Source of the DNA: Diadema setosum
Lineage: Eukaryota; Echinodermata; Echinoidea; Diadematoida; Diadematidae
Reading direction: 5' to 3'
Assembly (NCBI RefSeq): GCF_964275005.1
Contig: NC_092702.1
Location: forward strand, 35,534,316 to 35,598,315
DNA length: 64,000 nt
Below are positions 48,360-60,829 of the stretch, piece after piece; position 1 is the stretch's first letter, and every line of letters starts with the position of its first letter. Made by a program: the position numbers and the translations under genes. The notes under the pieces were generated by a model. That model searched no databases and was not told the origin of the DNA. It was given only the letters and a program-made list of their open reading frames with translations.

Positions 48360-49820
48360 GTCACGCGTGTAGATTGGGTAGACTGTTTTGTTTCTACTTA
48401 CTCCCTCTCAGCTCTTTTCACAGAAGGCTAAACTATTTAACGACAATAAAAACCCAAGCGCAATTCTAAGAGGATAATACAATTGAGAGTGCTACGCCGT
48501 CTCTACTTTACACTTGACATAAAATACAAATCAGTGTACATAAACAGACTCACATGTAAAGACAGGACCCCGGGGAGATAAAAGAAGACAAACACTAAAT
48601 AGATGGAGTAGGCTTACACAGAGGAGTTTACTTGCGAAATTAACATTTTTAATTTCTATCCAAAGCGTTTACCACATGCATTAATTCACTGGCAGTGATA
48701 TTTGAACAGTGTATCCGATAATAACCAGCATATTGTTGCACTAAACAATTCAGCATATTTTGGTCCTTGGTTACACGATGTCCTGGGGTTGTCCAATACT
48801 TATCATGGCTTCATTCATGAAAAAAAAAATCGTATCATCACCATCATTCTGGAAAATGTTCATGATTAGTTCAACATTTTCACCTGAGATGGTTTGAGAA
48901 TACCTGAAGAATCAATTTTGAAGCAGATTCGGCGAAAACAAAAACCCCAAACAACCAACTAACGAAATACCAAAAATCAGTTGTGATTACATTTACATAA
49001 TCCCAAGGCAAAGTTGCCTTGAAAATGTGCCACCCCCCCCCCAAAAAAAAAAGGTGCAAACAAACAAACAAACAACAAACAAAACACACAGATATAAACC
49101 TCTTACGTTTTGTAGTACTTCAGTTTTCATCATGAAACTTTGCTAAATACATGAGACGACGAAACAGTACTTCCAGATAGAGAAAATGTTCTTAACTTAT
49201 TTCAGTGCATTGTAAGTTGTATTATTTTTCACATCGGTACACATTAGGCTATACACGCTCTGCCTTCAACTGGAGGTAAATCAAAACTTGTCAAATTAAA
49301 AACAAGCAAACACAAAACAGCAGTATACAACTGCAAGACAGTAACAAGCAAATACTGACAATATATTGTGAAAAATTAAGTTGCACGCAATGTCGTATCA
49401 ATTTTATCCTAAAATGATATCTAAACGTTTAATACTTCCTTGTCAGCTGCCTCAGTTAACCAATATTGGTCTCAGAATTAGTTGCACTATCGATTTGTGA
49501 CGTCACTACTTTGCTTACTGATCACCAATCACCTCTGAGTATATATGTTAAACATTCAGAGAAACATGTACGTGTAATGAAGCAGAAAGTTTACTACATC
49601 GTAGCATGCAGTTTGCAACATTCCCTGTTGGTTCCACTCTTGGGCAAGAGTTGTTGGGTGTAAACTTTGCGGAGATTTCAGAAGCTGAGTTCGGTAGTCC
49701 AATCATTTGAGACTACTCCGGGGCACCTGTTGCTACTAAGTGGTGATAATCGGGACCTGGGCCCAGGAGTGGTGCAATATGAAGGAACCAAACTTGTCTA
49801 AAAGAGAGGACAAACCCCAC
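48360..49820. other. No recognisable gene; region 3' of the dehydrogenase
   Basis: Only low-quality frames. A C-to-A tract lies near 49031-49050. The 3' UTR of the dehydrogenase should extend from 49825 towards lower coordinates. I find no convincing AATAAA on the minus strand close by. Confidence 0.4.
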
Positions 49821-49825
49821 TGCGC

Positions 49826-49930
49826 TCACTTCTTTCCTTCGACGAAAGGCACAAGACGATCCACCTGATACTGTACGAACTCGTCCCCGGTGTGGTCCCG
49901 GTATTTCCTCTTGGCAATAGCCTCCACCGG
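49826..49930 (-). CDS. SDR gene, last coding exon
   Basis: After acceptor TTTCTTAG the frame begins PVEAIAKRKYRDHTGDEFVQ, continues to PFVEGKK and stops at TGA (49828-49826). It starts in phase 0, matching the phase-0 end of the exon at 50538-50793. The KYRDxTGD block resembles the KLxDxTG tail of HSD17B1/RDH8-type dehydrogenases. Confidence 0.75.
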   Translation of the reverse strand, partial: PVEAIAKRKYRDHTGDEFVQYQVDRLVPFVEGKK

Positions 49931-50311
49931 CTAAGAAATTATTCATAGACAGTACACACACAACGAAAGTATGAGAAAATACATCAAAATAATATCAAAG
50001 TACAAGTAGTGTGACATGTAGCGAGAAATTTTGCAGACCTGAGGTTGAAGGTTTAGCATCTTAAGTTCCACGTACTCTCGAAAAAACTTCGACATAGATT
50101 CAAAATAATCATTTCCGTCTCGTCCAAAAGACAAGTAATTTTGCATGTTTATCCAGACTTTCGTTATCTCGAATTAATTCTTGAATCAATAAGACCTGAA
50201 GTTCAGAAGTAAAAGATGGGTAAGCATCAATCTTCGGTATCATTCCATGATAACCTAGATATTTGTACGTAGCAATCTGATGTACGCAACAATTATAAAT
50301 AGATCACATTC

Positions 50312-50342
<31 letters not shown>

Positions 50343-50537
50343 GATGTAGCTTTTTTGATTTGATTTGATGTGTGTGCGCCTGATGTATTTTGTTTCTGCT
50401 TTGATATGATTTGTACAGCAAACCGTTAAAACATGTCTTAATTTCAGATGAGGAACAGCATTGTCAGTTCAGGTGCTTGCTCAAGGAATTATTTTTCATT
50501 TTACATTTTCCAGCTAATCTCGGCTTTGAACTCTTAC

Positions 50538-50793
50538 CTCTGACACCTGGTAGCGAAAGTGGGGTCTCTCCTCAGTGGCCGCTCGCAATATGACCTCGGC
50601 CACCTCCTCGGCTGAGACGGCAGGGCACTGCGACCACTCCAGGTCGTGGTCCCGATAGGTGCTCAGCCGGCGGTCGATCTCGTGCACGTCGGGGTGATCG
50701 GAGATGCCTTTCGACCCCGGGCCTCCCATGCCCATCTTGACCATAGTGTCCATGATCGATGTCCGAACACCTCCGGCTTGAATCACACTCACC
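50538..50793 (-). CDS. SDR gene, exon with VSVIQAGGVRTS
   Basis: Begins with one base that completes a Trp codon, then VSVIQAGGVRTSIMDTM. This is the strand after the catalytic helix and the PG-like turn (AGGVRT; ECGPVHT in human HSD17B1). It ends with VSAEEVAEVILRA, a helix conserved in this family, and FRYQVSE before a GTAAGA donor, leaving phase 0. Confidence 0.82.
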
Positions 50794-51082
50794 CTGACAG
50801 GAAAATAAGAGACAGATTAACAGTATACACACAGACAGATGAACACACACTCAAGACCAAGGAGCTCGTTGCTCAGACACATGCACACAATATTATGCAA
50901 CATGCACAAACAAAATTGTACATACACAAATACAAACACAATACACACACAAATAGGTCAAACCTCTCCAGTGTAGATTAAAGGGTCCCCGACATCCAGT
51001 TCTGGTCATGTTCTTGCACAAGATTTAGGCCAGGATGGTATTGTATAGAGATTAGACAATTATGCTATTTAAAAGGGCTTAC

Positions 51083-51176
51083 CATATGTTGAAAAATCGA
51101 CCAATCACTGCTGTCTCTTCGCTAATGCCGTCCACTGCAAACTTGGATGCCGTATACATATTCATATACGGTGCAC
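51083..51176 (-). CDS. SDR gene, catalytic YxxxK exon
   Basis: Begins with GT that completes the Gly codon from the previous exon, then APYMNMYTASKFAVDGISEE. It contains the catalytic YTASK and the KFA(V/L)(D/E)G helix typical of HSD17B1/RDH8. It ends FFNI plus two bases before a GTAAGC donor, matching the single leading base of the next exon. Confidence 0.85.
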
Positions 51177-52120
51177 CTGATTAGAACGCCAAAAATATTA
51201 ACTTAATCGTGATAATTAGCCGCATAAATCAGAACAATAATTTGATTTCTTACTAAGGTGGTAACAGTTAACATGGCATACTTAGAAAGTTGAGCTGTAA
51301 TTAGAAAAGAACTTTACTCAATTCTGGCAGGTTTGCGATTATTTCAAGGTAATTGATTTTATACCCTGAGATGGTTAAACTGTTGTAATGACAGACTCAT
51401 CATTATCCTGTTTGTACTCATCAGCTTGTCATGCAGTCTGCATATTTATAGCATTAATGCCCTACTGAGATAGTCAACGACGTAACAAGAAATTGGACAA
51501 GTTGAAAGTGCCGTAAAAATTCATGGCGTTAATAAAACAGAAACGGATCGAGTAACGAAAACACTAACAGATATAAACATTACCTCTTCCCATATTCATG
51601 ACGAAAGTGAAAAACAAATGTAAACTAATGCTAATTACAAAATGTAACACAGACGATCAAGTATTAAAACAGAACATAACATGCATCATATTCATTCCAG
51701 TGAAAAACAAACGGAAACTAAAGGTAATTAAAAAAAAAAAGGAAGCACAGACGACCAAGTGGGGAAAATGGTACAATAGATGGTAAATCTATCGAGAAGA
51801 TCAGAAGGTAAAAATGACATTGTGAAAAACGCACACACAAAATCTATGACGAAGAAGCAACCAAACTGTTCACAAAGACCTTGCATATGCATGCGTACGT
51901 AAAACGTAATTACGTGAAAATTGTGATTAAAATTGGACCTTAAAAAGTCTTATATCTGTATCCTTTTTTTAGATACAACGATAGATATCACAATCATAAT
52001 ATTAGCAATTTAGACGAAATAATCACGTCATCGCCATACTTGCTTAAAACATTCTCATTTATAAAACATCGTCTTGCAGTGATTGCCTGTTAACAACTAC
52101 ATTTAAAATATCAAATCCTT

Positions 52121-52214
52121 TTAAAACCCGTTGAGGACGAGTCCTAAGTATACTCGAGCAAGTGTCTATGGGAGATGCGTGTTGTAGCAAAATCAGTCCG
52201 TCCTCAACGGGTTA
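52121..52214. mobile_element. 94-bp TTAA-ended mini-element in an SDR intron
   Basis: AAAACCCGTTGAGGACGA pairs with CGTCCTCAACGGGTTAAT, with TTAA at both edges. Similar size and TTAACCCGTTG start to the element at 19767-19860. Confidence 0.6.
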
Positions 52215-52375
52215 ATTTGTAATGTTATGGCAATGATGACTCTAAAAACGCAACGATGCAACTACATTTTGTTTAAATTTTCACTGTTCTGTTTGTTCCA
52301 TATTTATTGGAGTCTACTTGATCGTGGAGGCATTACCGTGTGAAACAAACAAACAAACAAAAAAGACATACCAAC

Positions 52376-52555
52376 CTTCAATAGCATTTCGACTGGACTG
52401 ATTGATGATTCGACCGGACTGCTGACGCTTCATGATTGGCAACACCGCCCTCATGAGACGAACCGTGCCAAAGAAATTGATCTCGAAGAGCAACTTGATG
52501 TGCTCCATGCTGATCGTCTCCAACGCCTTCTTCATTGCAATACCAGCATTGTTAC
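52376..52555 (-). CDS. SDR gene (HSD17B1/RDH8 type), NNAG exon
   Basis: First visible exon of a minus-strand classical short-chain dehydrogenase, an NAD(P)-dependent oxidoreductase. Family members act on steroids or retinoids; the substrate here is unknown. After an acceptor and a split codon it reads NNAGIAMKKALETISMEHIK, includes the conserved Asn in LLFEINFFGT, and ends with the catalytic-Ser strand GRIINQSSRNAIE. The second Ser of QSS lies 13 residues before the catalytic Tyr in the next exon, as in human HSD17B1. The donor used is GTTGGT; a stronger-looking GTATGT four bases on would break the frame. The four exons give about 210 residues, whereas the family has about 300-330. The first ~85-95 residues with TGxxxGIG are therefore missing and should lie beyond 52556, possibly outside the window. 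Confidence 0.85.
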
Positions 52556-52559
52556 CTGC

Positions 52560-52992
52560 AATCAAAATACCGGAAGGCAGTCGAATGCATCACCGTCGCG
52601 AATTTCTCAGCTCATTTCGCTAAAAAAAATAGTTTTTAGCCAAACATAATACATGTAGGCCCTACCTCCCCTATCAAATCAAAGATCCCGCATACATCAT
52701 TTTGAAAAATGACCTTTTTTTTTTTGGTAATACACACAATATCATGATCATTATGCTAGCAAAGTAAAAAACAAAACCAAACGTAAAGTTCTCTTCATAT
52801 TTTCTATACATCATTGTCCTGTGGTGACGTCACGAACTGCCGTAGTCATTTCATACGGGGTAGCGATTTTTATCGAACTTCTCTGTATTGTGTTCAACAA
52901 ACGATATTGTTGCATTCACTCAATCCACGCAATAGTTTATTAGATAACGATGTATTTGGGTCCCATTCTCCTTTAATATAGACACCGCGCAC

Positions 52993-53027
<35 letters not shown>

Positions 53028-53330
53028 AGTAGATAGGGGTTAGAGACTGACAGCCCAGATTGCGCAATTGATTGCGCCATCAGTTGTATTACGTAACAGG
53101 GGCTATATTAGGCAAATGATGACATCATTTTTTGCGTAACAGATGACCTCATCGATTGCACCATAGGGTGACATCGTGGCCGCGTAAATATCATGAACTC
53201 ATCGATTGCAACGCATGGCGCAAGAAAATATTAATGATAGATATCCGCACATGTCGCAACATGTCGTGACATAGTATGAGATCATATAATGATCGATGAT
53301 TACGTGGGTGTTTTGGGGGGATGAGATAAT
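52560..53330. other. Intron or intergenic DNA; (TA)n and CATCGATTGCA words
   Basis: (TA)n lies at 52997-53027. Between 53100 and 53345, words such as CATCGATTGCA and ATGGCGCAA recur, which suggests an eroded continuation of the tandem array that follows. No first SDR exon is found here. Confidence 0.4.
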
Positions 53331-55640
53331 CGATTGCAACGTGGATGGAATGACGCTGCATCACCACATGGCGCAACATAGCGTGACGGGCGTGGACATA
53401 CATAGTGACAACATGAGGACCTATAATTCGGGATGATAGGGTAGCTCGCAGCAGCGCCGTTTGATGATATGATGAGGATTTCGCAGCATCCCTAGCCGGT
53501 GCATTGAAGAGAGTGAGCGATGTATAAGTGAGAGTGAAGGAGAGAGGTCAGGAGCCATTAACGAGGTCGGTTGGGTCTGCTTCGGTCTCGGTGCGAGGGG
53601 AGAGGGAGAGAGGATTGGTAACGAGGTCAGGTGTGCTTGCTACGGAACTGGGACAGTCGCGTGTCGTCTAGGTCTGAGGTCATGGTGGGAAAATACCGGT
53701 TTGTTTACTTTTGGGAACATTGAAGTCGCGTTGCGTACAGGTGGCGCAATTGCGTGTATTGCGAAGCGCTTAGAAATATATTTTTATTGTTTTTAATGTA
53801 AGTATAAGCGGTTATCAAAAGGGAGTATAACGGTCAATACCATTGAGGTCCAATCGTCGGTCAATCGCTGCAGCGGACGCGTGTATTAGGATCTAACCTA
53901 TAATAGAATAGCGAGTACAAGTAAGATGATCGATGGAGTGTGTAAGATGACGATGGTATCAATAAATATAGGCCCTAGATAGATGTGTGAGTATAGTTGA
54001 TCGTGAGCACGAACATTTACGACAGTTTTACAACGACTACGGAATTTCTGTCGGTGTAATCCCTGCTGGAATTTTATATTGTTTCATAGATACCATGAGA
54101 GCGTATCGACCCATTATTCGTTTTTTTTTTTGTTGGTTTTTTTTTTGTGTAGTGGCTCTTAAAAGACCCTTTGGCTTACGAAAGCCCGAGAGATTTAGGC
54201 GTCGAGTTTCCGACGGTTCTCGTCGCGTAGTCCACTAGGTCCAGGAAGAAGAGTATGAGACCACCCTGCCTAGGAAACAAGAAAGTCTTGCTTGTCGCGC
54301 ACAGGACACGGGAGACATTATGCCGAGGCACATCGTGAGATGAACGATTCCAAGACATAACGTAGAATAACATTACATCATCCACACATGGCGCAACATA
54401 ATTCCATCATTTGGTTTGATTGTGGATAGTGTCGTGGCTCGCAGAAACGCCCTTACATACTGCCTGATGGGGAAAGTGAATTGAAGAGAGTGAGCAATAA
54501 GTGAACGAGAGAGGGGAATTTTTTTTTTCAATTAGGATATGAAGCTACAACGGAAGCTCCATAATACGGAAACCTCTGCCCCAAGTCGCCTGCCGCTGAG
54601 GTCAAATGGCAACAGAGAAATGAGCGAGAGGAGGTGGGTCAACAGGTCAATCGTTACACCGGTCGCGTGCCGCTGCTATTATGAGCTTTGACCGTGAGCC
54701 AATGGGGGAAACTGATGTCATGGCGATGTTTAATAAGGAAAATTACCTGTTTGTTTACTTCCTGGGGACATTTTGCAGGTGTTGCGTTGCGTACAGATGG
54801 TGCAATCACAAATATTAAGAGGCACGGAGAAACAGCTCAGAGAGAGCAAGGCTTTATTATTTCATCGATGTGACTGTGTTGTCGGCTGCATTGGCCACTT
54901 TCTAGCTATATCAGTCAATTTACCGGACAAAGGTAAGCGTCGTATGTACAAGTGAGATGATCGATAGGGGAGCCCACAAGCTGCCGATGATGGTATCAAT
55001 AAATAGATATAGATGCATGTATATCCCAATGACGAGTTGATAGTAAACACGAGCCTACAACCTTTATACAATGACTACCGGGGAATTTCTTACAGGATCA
55101 TTTAAACATAGAACTTACCATTTATCTTGCCCTGCCATAATAGCATGCCACGATAGTTCATCGTTATTCGTTCTTTCTTGGTGGCTCTTCAAAGAATATT
55201 TGGTTTACCAAGGGGGAAGTTTGGGCAGATGGTGGTATCAATAAGCAAATACAGATAAGTGTCGGGATGACTAGTTGATGAAGAGCACAAGCCCACACCA
55301 TTTTCATCCGACACGTGCCGCAACTTTTAAAAACGACATCATTCATTTCAATATGTGGTGCAATGTCATAGCGATGTCAAGGTTGAGCTAAACGCTCTGC
55401 AATATTAATAGGATGCCATCATTTTCCTAAAAGCTGTGCAATATGCACGTACTTAGGTCTTGAGCTCGCCAAGAAATAAAGGGTATCATATCGTGTCAGA
55501 CGCGTGCCGCTGACTTTAGAATAGTGAGCAAAAAGTGATCGTTGGGCCATTTTTGGCTAGGTTAAGCACTGGCTAGTACGATTCGACGGGGAAATGAGAG
55601 TAACTTCGAGGGCGGGTAGTTTTTTCTCTGCATGTGTGTA
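53330..55640. repeat. Decayed tandem array, unit about 1,020 bp
   Basis: Homologous landmarks recur at a constant offset. CACATGGCGCAACATA occurs at 53365 and 54385 (1,020 apart). TTTGTTTACTT, GCGTTGCGTACAG, ATGGTATCAATAAATA and GTGGCTCTT repeat with offsets of about 1,025-1,050. A third, truncated copy starts near 55330 (GTGGTGCAATGTCATAGCG, GCGTGCCGCTG). Copies have diverged strongly, with many indels. No gene is recognised in the unit. Confidence 0.65.
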
Positions 55641-55649
55641 TAGTGTGTG

Positions 55650-56750
55650 TGGCAATATCGTTACTTCTAGGTATAACAGAACAAGTAATTCAAATCGTAT
55701 AGTTAATAATTACAAAACCTAACGTTTGGTCCGAATTAATAGCAACTCTCGCTGATGCTAAATCCAACATCCCATTGGATGAAGAAAACGCAATGAAGTC
55801 TCACGACCAATAATAACTTAATATTATAGACTCAACCTTACGCACTGGTCTATCAACGTTGTCTCATACGAACCATCATCACCGGTTCCCTGGGTGTCGA
55901 TATAAAATAATTTCAAAAGGATGATATTCGCCCGTAAATTTGCTGTTAACACGCCTTTACTAGTCCATTTTTTCTTGCCGGCCACAGGCACTTTTCAGAA
56001 TGCTGCGATGGATGAAACAAAACGTGTATGGTACGTGTACATGGTAAAGTTACATGCCTAAATGGGCCGGGTGAAACTATTGGTACAAGAACAGGGGCGT
56101 ATGATAGAAACATGTTGTAAGAATCGGTCTAATGAGAATTGCCAACCGAAAACCCTGATGCATTCATGTTAATATTGCTAAATGACAGGTTCACGTCACA
56201 GAGGTTGTTTATAAAACTATTTGAGCGGAATATTTGAATACTGCATTGACTCACGAGGCGAATGAGTTGTAACGTATAGCCATGTATACAGTGATTACGA
56301 TGGCGCCATGATTTTATGCACAAGTTATACACGAAGAAAAAGTTTATATGTATGGGATATTACGTGATTATGTATGCCTTGTTTTCAATGGGAGGTAGAT
56401 TTAATATAGATTATACAGTATGTACGACAGTCATTTTGTGGCATGGAGAGTTTGTGATTATACGACAAGTACGCCTTCTAAATCGTGTGTCCTGTGGTGA
56501 CTGATTAATCAATACATTGGAAAGAAACAGTGAAGTCGAATTATAATACACGAATAATCAGAACACCAAAACATATTACATTCAAACATACATTTTCAAC
56601 TGTAGCTTCTGGTAAGAATAAAGATCTTTTCAGAGAACTTTAATCCTTCCTTTTTGTCTCACGATTCACTTTAAGACTTTGAATGAACACAATTTTAACC
56701 CCGATATGCGTTCATTTTCAAGCTGTCATTAAAGACTCAGAGTAGAAATC
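55650..56750. other. No recognisable gene
   Basis: AT-rich with only short frames. No inverted-repeat element ends noticed. Confidence 0.4.
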
Positions 56751-56752
56751 AA

Positions 56753-57190
56753 TCATGAAGGGCTTCGTCTCCTTTCGGGGAATGTTGGGTCAGTGGGATC
56801 ATCATTTTCATAACGGCGGACTGGAACCTCAAGGAAGTAATAGCGAGTTTTCAGCACCTCAGCTTGTCTACAGCCAAGCATGTCCACTGCGAAGAACAGG
56901 CGCGTCATTGCAAAATACTGTTAGAGAAAGGATAGGAAACTATTTTTTTCTGACAGGGACATACTAAGTATCCAATGATATTACAATAAAGGGGAAAATG
57001 TAAATCGTTGACATGGGTGTGTCATCTGAGTAGGTCTTTGGCAGGAAGAGCAACCGACACGAGCGATGAAGATGTTCTTGACTTGCCCGGCAAATACATC
57101 ACACTCCCCTGGCATGAACGCGGCAATTCGAAACAACAGTTCCAGTCATATACCTGCGTTGTCACTGGTGGGCATGTTCGCAGTTAGAAC
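56753..57190. other. Multi-frame open, GC-raised patches
   Basis: 56753-56967 and 57020-57190 are GC-richer than their surroundings and open in several frames on both strands. Examples are a minus frame with YYFLEVPVRRYENDD after a TTTCTCTAACAG acceptor, and a plus frame with DEDVLDLPGKYITLPWHERG. They could be true exons, but strand and frame cannot be decided and no family is recognised. Confidence 0.25.
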
Positions 57191-57329
57191 GATTATACCT
57201 GTAAAAGATAGTAGGTTAGGACGTTTCACTCTTCAAGTTGAAGTAAAGCGTGTTTGTTTTGTTTTTCATAGTACAGTTATCATTACGGATAGAGTATCGC
57301 TAAGCAATCACCTTAAACTCTAGGAGAGG

Positions 57330-59355
57330 CATTTCAAAAAGTGTTACAGAACAATTTCGCATTGCAGAAATGTAGGCGTATGAGAGGTTTCAAAGGTGAA
57401 AGGGCGATGTGGAAATCAAGGTTTTGAAAATCCTGCGTGATACACATTGCAAAACACGACTTGAAGTGGTAGGAATCTTGACCAACATAACGACGGAATA
57501 GCACAGTTATCGTTCGAGTATATGCACACGTATTATTCCGAGGTTAGTTCATGTTTGATCAATGACAATTGTGAGCGACACAATCATTTCATTTAAGAGT
57601 GTTTTCATTAACCGCAAAAAGTAGAAGTCGCAGAGATTGTGTTGAATGTCCCTTATAGAAACGCATGCACTTTACAATAACTCAACATATTTCCAGTCAT
57701 TCGTAAAGCTTGGCAAGGTTGGTTTTTGCGACTGATGCGTTAAACTTTCTCAATGGTATGGTATCAGAATGAGTATAGCTTTGTGCAACTTTATTGGACA
57801 TATTTCTATGCAGTCTTTGATGTGTCTATCTGTTAAAACAAAAAGAATTCATATGATTCGCCAGAGTTCTTTGCTTATCTGAAAACAAGAATGTAACCCA
57901 GCATTGTATTTCTCTAGTTTGTTTTCTGAATGCAACAATAGCTGCGAAGTCAGCCTGACGGGTATAAAAGGTTTCATTTACGTACAAAAAAAAAAAAAAA
58001 AAATCAGTAGAAGGAAACAGACGTAGCCTACCTTATGATTAGACTGGCATGACCAGTTAAATGATAGTAACAGTAGAAACACGAAAGGCAAAAGTTGCAT
58101 TGGGTTTTGTTTTTTGCGTTTATTTGATTAATATTTCTCCCGAAGTCAGGTAGCACCAAATTTAATGTCCTTGCAATTAGATGAAATGATTGCTGTATTA
58201 CTCTGACACGGCGTCTAACGATTTGATTTATATCAAAGTTATTTCACGTTAGCCAACAGAAGTAGAAATCCTATAATAATGACAAACGTAATCTTACATT
58301 TAGCCGCGTCAATAGCTGATGACAAAAGATTCGATCGAAAGTATAGTTACTGCCTTGTACAAGATTTAGACACGCATTGCATTATATAGCATGCTCGTCG
58401 GTGGTTCATGATTATTACGTTTGAAATGATGATTAAACCACGCATACTTTGATCTTCAGTCACCTTTTGCAAATATGCTTTTCTGCTTTTGTGCTTCAAA
58501 ATACTTATAATGAAACTTGTGATAGAAAATCCAGTTTGTTACTGCCATAAGAAGAATGCAAATACAAATTGACAGCATTCAGATTAGTAACAACACCCAC
58601 TTCTTTTTTTGCATGAGTAGTTCAAAGTCTGCTTTTTTTTTGGTGTTGTTGTTCTTTTGAAAGCAACTCAACACTGTCTCACATGAAATTATGTTATACA
58701 CACTGAATTCGAACGTTAAAACCAGCGGTAACTTCACATATTACTCGGTTTCATACGTGTAGCTATCATCAGTTGTTCGCTCCTATTATACAGATGGAAT
58801 AAATGTATTTCAATTTCCTCGCTCGTTTGAATAAGATATATACGCGTCCATCGAATTTTATTTTAGTGAAGCTCTAGCACTGCAAAGACATTCGTCAACA
58901 CACACACACACACACACACATACACAAAAAAGCATTGATCAAACGTAAAGTAGTTGCTGAAGATTTCCAAATCACAAATCGCGCTAAAGTACAACTTTGT
59001 TACAGTTTACAAGGCCTATGATTTAATTCACAACTGATATCATTATGAGAGATAAGATATTTCTCTGTTGAAAACAGAAACTAATAATTGCGGATGTATT
59101 TTTCAAAGTGAACTATTCATTGAACATTACTGAAAACGTAAAAAGTGCATCCTGATAATTGATATTAGTCTTTAAAAAATGCAAACGGTCAATGTCAAAT
59201 AAACGTTCACCACGGTGCACCCTGCTAGCTCTGTAAAGCAAACATCATTCTGCTTGAAGTATTCGATATTTAAAGAAATGAACAAATCGCTTGTCATTGT
59301 TCCCATACAGCGATGAACCATTAAACGCCTTTGCAACGAGTCAGATCATTAGAGT
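57330..59355. other. No recognisable gene
   Basis: AT-rich. Poly(A) lies near 57987-58003 and (CA)n at 58896-58923. Short frames without motifs. No SDR first exon seen. Confidence 0.4.
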
Positions 59356-59359
59356 GAGA

Positions 59360-60665
59360 GCATTATTACTGCATGCTGCTGAAAGAAAAGACAAGTATAG
59401 CTGTGGTTCAGTTATCAACATGCAATGCACGCATAGTTATAAACACAGATTGCAGGTCTGACTTGACTAAATAGTGTTCACATCGATGGGTTGGCATCCA
59501 AAGATTTAATAATCACGCATTTGAAGACATGATATCTATATGATTAGGTGAGTTCGTTCTTCAGTTTTTTTATAGTTTATAAGTAGAAGAGCTGGTGTGT
59601 AAATGTAAATACTTATAGCATAATGATGTAATGGTAACGAGTGATTTAAGGTTAGGGGATACCCGCAATCATGCCACGTTGCAATGTCAGAACAAGTTAG
59701 GGTAGCGAGAGAATGATTTGAGATGTCTTGTGAAAAGAATTTTTTCGTAGGATTAAAAAGAAATCGGTCATTCATCCGCGGGAGAGCTGTAAACAATAAC
59801 GGTATCGTAGTGGCTGATATGGCTGGAGCAGAAAAATGTTCCAACGAAGCCTATGTGTCAACTGACCCCCGGTCTCCCGTACTTTCAACATGTTAACCAG
59901 TATTATTAAACATCTGTACTTTTGAAGGGGACGTCAAAACCGTATCAGGCAATACACGCAAGCGGCATCATAAACAGAGTTTTTTACTAATCATACCTTT
60001 CGACTGATAAATGGAGTGTTGTCATGTATATTTTCATGGCTACCTCTTCTTCTAATGGGTATATACGTCAAAATGCCTAACAGAAGATGTACTTTCATTT
60101 GACCCCAACAGGCCATAATGATTATCAATACATCTCTGAAAATGAGGTAACTCGATCAGAGCATAATATGTGTGGTAGCATCAGGTTGGTACTTCAAGGA
60201 AATGGTACTCCAAGGTAAGAAAGTGACTCGTTGAGAATAGACATGCAGGTTCATGTAATATCACCTTCAGCAGCACTCGTGGACTTAACCTTTTTCACCA
60301 TCGTTGCTGTTGGAAGGAAATACCCAATTATTACAAAACACGAGTGCAATAACCTTATTTTGCTTCACATTATTTTGGTAAGGTTACTTGAATAAAGGCT
60401 GGGCGGACTCATTTTGCTAGGAAAAGCTTTCGATAGCGTTACACTTAATGGACTTTAAAAAGATAACTATTACACTTGACGTATTGAAGAGGATCAATTT
60501 TGGAGACTTGTGGTGTAAAGTCGATTGGCGCAACCTATACCGCTATTGGAAAATTACGTTATAAATAATTCTTATTTTCTGTTTTGGATATTAGAGAGCA
60601 TAGAACGAATGTACGATGATTCTATATTTGGTGGTTTACGTACTGTAATTGACGCTTATGGTATT

Positions 60666-60699
<34 letters not shown>

Positions 60700-60823
60700 G
60701 GTTTTTTTTTTTTCATTCACCCAGAAGGCGCAATGGGTAACATATTTACTGAATAAACTTTATGTAACATCGTGGTTTTGCACAATAATATCTGTATATC
60801 GTTGAAGTTAAAGTCGGTACAGT
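59360..60823. repeat. Left arm of a giant inverted repeat
   Basis: The reverse complement of 62581-64000. Position 59360 pairs with 64000, and the inner end GTCGGTACAGT at 60813-60823 pairs with ACTGTACCGAC at 62581-62591. Differences are few: an extra ~45 bases here at about 60748-60792, scattered substitutions (for example GGATATTAGAG versus GGATATAAGAG), and a different GT/G tract near 60668-60700. The outer boundary is not visible because the right arm runs off the window. Confidence 0.9.
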
Positions 60824-60829
60824 TACAAT

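Noticed and set aside
57060..57190. First exon of the SDR gene (AGI-LEL pattern on the minus strand)
   Set aside because: A weak resemblance to the GIGLEL motif contains an in-frame TGA, and the surrounding residues do not match the family.
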